The translations under genes and the position numbers were made by a program. From Haladaptatus caseinilyticus (GTDB lineage: Archaea > Halobacteriota > Halobacteria > Halobacteriales > Haladaptataceae): a stretch of DNA of 64,000 nt. Each line of letters starts with the position of its first letter. Position 1 is the stretch's first letter. Where the stretch lies: contig NZ_CP111041.1 in assembly GCF_026248685.1 (NCBI RefSeq), positions 372,001 to 436,000 on the forward strand. Direction: 5' to 3'. The notes beneath the pieces were generated by a model. That model made no database searches. It saw nothing but the letters and a program-made list of their open reading frames with translations, and was not told the DNA's origin. Positions 61,692-64,000 of this stretch are shown piece by piece.

Positions 61692-61709
61692 TTTGTTGGT
61701 TAGCTACTC
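61692..61709. repeat. Copy 2 of the 18-bp near-palindromic repeat
   Basis: TTTGTTGGTTAGCTACTC, two mismatches to copy 1 and likewise about 50-67 bases above the start (61759) of the divergent YfcC-family gene. Placement of one copy before each gene suggests a shared operator. Confidence 0.45.
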
Positions 61710-61758
61710 ACACGATGGTGGATGTTGGCAGAATATCATAAACAAAAAAATAGTAACA

Positions 61759-63216
61759 ATGGAAGAAGATACACAATCGACAACGGCTAAACCGGAATCG
61801 GACGCACAGACGGGCGCGACTGCAGCAACCATAGCTGAGAAGATACCGGATCCGTACGTACTGATCTCGATCATCATCGGCATAGCTGCGATTTCAACTC
61901 ATCTGATTCCTGCTGGAGAATATAAGCGGAGGATGGTGGGAACCAGGGAAGTGATCGTTCCTGGTAGTTTCCACTACATCCAGGAGCCACCGGTTTCGTT
62001 GGTAGGTGCCCTACAATCGATCCAGTTGGGGTTAATCGATGCTGCTTCGATCGTATTTTTCGTACTTATCATCGGTGGTGCCTTCGGAGTAATAACCGCG
62101 ACCGGTTCGATCACCGCGGCATTATCTGAAATAGTAACGAGGGTAGAAACGAGTGATAGAGAATACTTAGTAGTCGTGTTCGTCCCGCTGTTCTTCGGTC
62201 TTTTGGGCGGGGTCGCCGGTCTATACGAAAGTACGATACCGTTTGTCCCGTTGGCGATTCTGCTCGCGCTTAGTTTGGGGTATGATGCTGTTGTGGGCTG
62301 TTCGATGGTCCTGTTAGGACTAGCTGCAGGATTTGCTGCAGCACCGCTAAATCCATTTACAGTCGGCGTAGCACAGGGCATTGCTGGTCTCCCACTATAC
62401 TCCGGTCTCTGGTATCGTTCGATATTCTGGGTCATCTCAATGACTGTGACGATACTCTACATTTATCGATATGCTTCGAAAGTAAAGGTGGATCCATCGA
62501 AGAGTTACGTAAGTGATATCGATTACAGTAGCTTCGAACTTGATTCAGATCCAACGGAGATAGCGTTCGAACGTATACAGGCGGTGATACTGGGTGTTTT
62601 CACATTCACCATCCTCTTGCTTATCGTTGGCGTAACCCAGTATGGGTGGTACATCAATGAAATCGCAACCCTGTTTTTGGTAACCGGTGCCGTCATTGGG
62701 TTGCTCTACGGAATGAACACGGATCAAATCGTCTCTAATTTTATCGGCGGCGCAAAAGACCTCCTCTATGCAGCCCTCATCATCGGATTTGCACGAGGTA
62801 TCATCGTCGTCCTCAAAGATGGAGCCGTCCTTGATACCTTGATTTGGACGCTCGTTCAACCGCTCAAGGACATGTCTCCCGTGGTATCGGCTGCATTGAT
62901 GGTTCCGATGATGTCGATCGTGAATTTCTTCATCCCCTCCGGAAGCGGTCAGGCAGCAGTGATCACCCCTATCCTTGCACCAATCGGCGAAATTGTGGGG
63001 ATTCCGGTACAGGTCGTCGTGTTGGCGTTCCAGTACGGGGATGGCTTTTCCAATATGTTCATCCCTACGTTGGGACCAACGATGGCCATGATCACCATCG
63101 CGGATATTCCGTACGGGAGATGGCTCAGATTCACCTGGAAGCTACTCGTTCTCCAGACGCTTATCGGGATGTCTGCCGTAGCCATCGGGGTCGCGATAAA
63201 CCTCGGGCCATTCTAG
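61759..63216 (+). CDS. YfcC-family membrane carrier (basic amino acid/C4-dicarboxylate type)
   Basis: 485 residues, about 12 hydrophobic segments. Matches the YfcC/DcuC-like family: KIPDPYVLISIIIGIAAIST at the start, GGVAGLYESTIPFVPLAILL, a half-way AAPLNPFTVGVAQGIAGLPL and late FFIPSGSGQAAVITPILAPI. Start 61759 (ATG) follows an A-rich leader and gives the acidic cytoplasmic N-terminus; 61693 is in frame but odd. Precedes an aminotransferase by 108 bases, so amino-acid uptake coupled to transamination is likely. Confidence 0.88.
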   Translation: MEEDTQSTTAKPESDAQTGATAATIAEKIPDPYVLISIIIGIAAISTHLIPAGEYKRRMVGTREVIVPGSFHYIQEPPVSLVGALQSIQLGLIDAASIVFFVLIIGGAFGVITATGSITAALSEIVTRVETSDREYLVVVFVPLFFGLLGGVAGLYESTIPFVPLAILLALSLGYDAVVGCSMVLLGLAAGFAAAPLNPFTVGVAQGIAGLPLYSGLWYRSIFWVISMTVTILYIYRYASKVKVDPSKSYVSDIDYSSFELDSDPTEIAFERIQAVILGVFTFTILLLIVGVTQYGWYINEIATLFLVTGAVIGLLYGMNTDQIVSNFIGGAKDLLYAALIIGFARGIIVVLKDGAVLDTLIWTLVQPLKDMSPVVSAALMVPMMSIVNFFIPSGSGQAAVITPILAPIGEIVGIPVQVVVLAFQYGDGFSNMFIPTLGPTMAMITIADIPYGRWLRFTWKLLVLQTLIGMSAVAIGVAINLGPF

Positions 63217-63324
63217 CGCATCCCATTTCAGATCTATTACCCCTCAACGGTAGGTCGATCGTCTTTCCATACGGCTTCAGCGCTCACCATCAGATTTAAT
63301 GTATGGTATTCACACTTGTTGTGT

Positions 63325-64000
63325 ATGGATAGGCATACCGCGGAGCCAACAGCCGAGGGTCTTCCTGGTCCGAACGCGAAAGAGTGGATCGATTTTCATA
63401 CCAAACACGCTGCACCGAGCGAATACTCACACGAATTCGTCTGGGACATCACCCGAGAAGCGGACGGACCGTTTGTGACCGATGTCGATGGGAACGTCCT
63501 GCTCGACTTCACCTGTCATATTGGTGCCGCCCCACTCGGCTACAACAACGGGAAGGTCCTCGACAAACTCCGCGAGTTCGACCTCGTGGAACCGATGAAG
63601 ATTGCGGGGCAGGACATGTACTTCGGAGCGGGTGAGACACCCGCATCCTCCGACATACCTGGTTCGAGTCACCTTATGGAAAAACTCTGTGACGTCTCAA
63701 GTCAGTACGGGATGGACACGGTGTTCCTGTCGAACTCCGGGGCAGAGGCCGTTGAGAACAGTATGAAGATTTCCTACGATAATACGCCGGAAGCGAAGTA
63801 TGGAATTGCTTTCCAGGATAGCTTCCACGGTCGGACGTTCGGAACGCTCTCGGTAACCCGCTCAAAGGAGGTGTATACCCGACATTATCCGGAACTCTCC
63901 GGAATGCGGATGGTCCCGTTCTGTGACAATCAGGACGGGAGTCCCGAGACCTGCGACTGTGGGTTCTTCGTCGGAGAGGGTTCTCAACTCCGAACCATGC
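63325..64000 (+). CDS. Class III aminotransferase (3' end beyond window)
   Basis: First 225 codons of a pyridoxal-phosphate enzyme of the 4-aminobutyrate/ornithine aminotransferase class. Visible: EWIDFHTKHAAPSEYSHEFV, VTDVDGNVLLDFTCHIGAAP, LSNSGAEAVENSMKI (substrate/PLP phosphate loop), FQDSFHGRTFGTLSV. A CDCGFF insert around residue 213 is typical of a haloarchaeal subgroup. The PLP lysine lies past the window end. Together with the YfcC carrier it suggests use of an amino acid or omega-amino acid. Confidence 0.9.
   Translation, partial: MDRHTAEPTAEGLPGPNAKEWIDFHTKHAAPSEYSHEFVWDITREADGPFVTDVDGNVLLDFTCHIGAAPLGYNNGKVLDKLREFDLVEPMKIAGQDMYFGAGETPASSDIPGSSHLMEKLCDVSSQYGMDTVFLSNSGAEAVENSMKISYDNTPEAKYGIAFQDSFHGRTFGTLSVTRSKEVYTRHYPELSGMRMVPFCDNQDGSPETCDCGFFVGEGSQLRTM

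Noticed and set aside
1-64000. CRISPR array, rRNA, intact insertion sequence or replication origin
   Set aside because: Looked for regular direct repeats, transposase motifs and Orc1/Cdc6 or Rep genes with repeat clusters; none seen.

Overview
The window is haloarchaeal (class Halobacteria). The predicted proteins are acidic. It encodes several families found mainly or only in haloarchaea: three HTH-10 (bacterio-opsin-activator-like) regulators, two HalOD1 proteins, a DUF7344 winged helix, a DUF5518 membrane protein and a TFB transcription factor. Secreted proteins carry twin-arginine (Tat) signals. Many genes have a TATA-like box about 26 bases before the start codon and appear leaderless. 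The genus cannot be told. Scattered gene remnants (DNA polymerase B, SWIM zinc-finger proteins), many short orphan genes and hairpin-rich gaps suggest an accessory region or a large secondary replicon.

Layout. 0-2.3 kb: a three-gene glycerophosphate set (CDP-glycerol glycerophosphotransferase family, LicC/MobA-like nucleotidyltransferase, glycerophosphodiesterase). 2.3-16 kb: a polB remnant, SRPBCC protein, SulP anion transporter, CPA1 Na+/H+ antiporter, Tat-exported protein, GYD protein, M20 amidohydrolase, HalOD1 and DUF7344 regulators and a Ca2+/cation antiporter, mixed with SWIM-finger debris. 16-28.6 kb: small regulators, a methyltransferase, two MFS exporters, a TrmB regulator, an atypical Nramp-fold transporter and an FMN-binding protein. 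29.4-36.1 kb: SDR dehydrogenase, universal stress protein, GntP permease, nucleoside hydrolase, DsrE protein and an enolase-superfamily enzyme, which together look like sugar-acid and nucleoside use. 36.4-38.4 kb: TFB and a third HTH-10 regulator.

38.5-60.6 kb is the most interesting part and resembles a polysaccharide-utilisation locus. On the minus strand are an Opp/Dpp-type ABC importer with a 665-residue Tat lipoprotein binding protein, and a Tat-exported hydrolase resembling the glycoamylase-like / GH144 beta-1,2-glucanase fold. On the plus strand are a CLPSR-type sulfatase and a cytoplasmic GH3 beta-glucosidase. Next to these lie a Gfo/Idh/MocA oxidoreductase, two paralogous sugar isomerase/epimerase-type TIM barrels, a ThuA protein and an IclR regulator. 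That set resembles bacterial 3-keto-glycoside catabolism. The proposed flow is extracellular cleavage of a glucan (possibly sulfated), import of oligosaccharides, then breakdown by GH3 and/or oxidation to 3-keto sugars. The substrate is inferred, not shown.

60.9-64 kb holds a small conserved protein, a YfcC-family carrier and a class III aminotransferase cut by the window end. No rRNA, tRNA, CRISPR array or intact transposase was found. Several strong inverted repeats lie in promoters or gene-free gaps and are listed separately.
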